Below, one piece after another: positions 63,870-64,000 of a stretch of 64,000 bases of DNA (the stretch's first letter is position 1; each line of letters opens with the position of its first letter). Both the position numbers and the translations under genes were made by a program. Under the pieces are notes generated by a model. It searched no databases. It was given only the letters and a program-made list of their open reading frames with translations, and was not told the DNA's origin. Origin of the DNA: VYFG01 sp965203365 (GTDB lineage Bacteria > Pseudomonadota > Gammaproteobacteria > Arenicellales > Poriferihabitantaceae); contig OZ241878.1 of NCBI GenBank assembly GCA_965203365.1, forward strand, positions 1,488,001 to 1,552,000. The letters are read 5' to 3'.

Positions 63870-64000
63870 TTTTATTCATCTTTCTACCGACCTGCGGGAG
63901 TCTTCCGGCCATGCTCGTGAATACCGATTGATCTGGATTGGCGTCTCGGAGCGGGAATGTCTGACATGGCCACCAAGTCGGCTAGACCATGACTCGTCCT
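63862..64000 (+). CDS. Possible gene cut by the window edge
   Basis: An ATG at 63862 opens a frame (MIDFIHLSTDLRESSGHARE) that runs without stop to the end of the window, 46 codons. It is too short to identify and could be chance. Confidence 0.15.
   Translation, partial: MIDFIHLSTDLRESSGHAREYRLIWIGVSERECLTWPPSRLDHDSS

Overview
The window looks like a gammaproteobacterial chromosome with moderately high GC. The evidence is the Mla lipid-transport operon followed by ibaG and grxD, the divergent rhlB / trxA-rho block, the xseB-ispA-dxs operon, prfB-lysS with an RF2 frameshift site, lolC-lolD, queA-tgt and a 719-residue UvrD. No rRNA genes, replication origin or CRISPR array were seen. The exact genus cannot be told from the sequence alone.

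Layout. 1-9.6 kb: lgt, a vapBC toxin-antitoxin pair, trmB behind a small unknown ORF, an orphan Rieske oxygenase, grxD-ibaG-mlaBCDEF and an exported protein of unknown function. 9.6-21.2 kb: isoprenoid synthesis (dxs, ispA) with xseB, parE, hemL, prmB, rpmE, rho, trxA and rhlB. 21.4-31.2 kb: a porin-like gene, then accessory DNA. This holds a ParE toxin remnant, an integrase remnant, an intact PIN/RHH toxin-antitoxin pair, a wrecked MmeI/YeeA-type restriction-modification gene fused in frame to an XRE-type regulator domain, an Mrr-type endonuclease, mutM, a flavin/iron-sulfur reductase and a broken AAA ATPase. 31.5-43.4 kb: core genes (HAD phosphatase, lon, lolDC, lysS, prfB, tRNA-Leu, glyA). 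They are interrupted after the tRNA by an IS5-family remnant and an AbiEii-like fragment, followed by an orphan S24-type protein and a split adaptive-response pair (ada-like regulator plus ogt).

43.4-54.9 kb: an AT-richer, probably acquired catabolic cluster. A divergent RpiR-family regulator faces a seven-gene set: a four-gene PotD/A/B/C-type ABC importer, a DmpA-type (P1/S58) aminopeptidase/amidase, a class III aminotransferase, and, after a 228-base spacer, the alpha and beta subunits of an N,N-dimethylformamidase-like enzyme. The combination suggests uptake of a cationic amide or amine, hydrolysis by two unrelated amidohydrolases, and transamination of the released amine. I know of no described pathway with this gene set, and it is the best candidate for a new system here. 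Neighbouring candidate promoter and repeat elements could serve the regulator.

54.9-64 kb: queA-tgt, a second tRNA-Leu, two small membrane proteins of unknown function, a taurine:pyruvate aminotransferase (tpa-like) divergent from uvrD, and small ORFs at the right edge.
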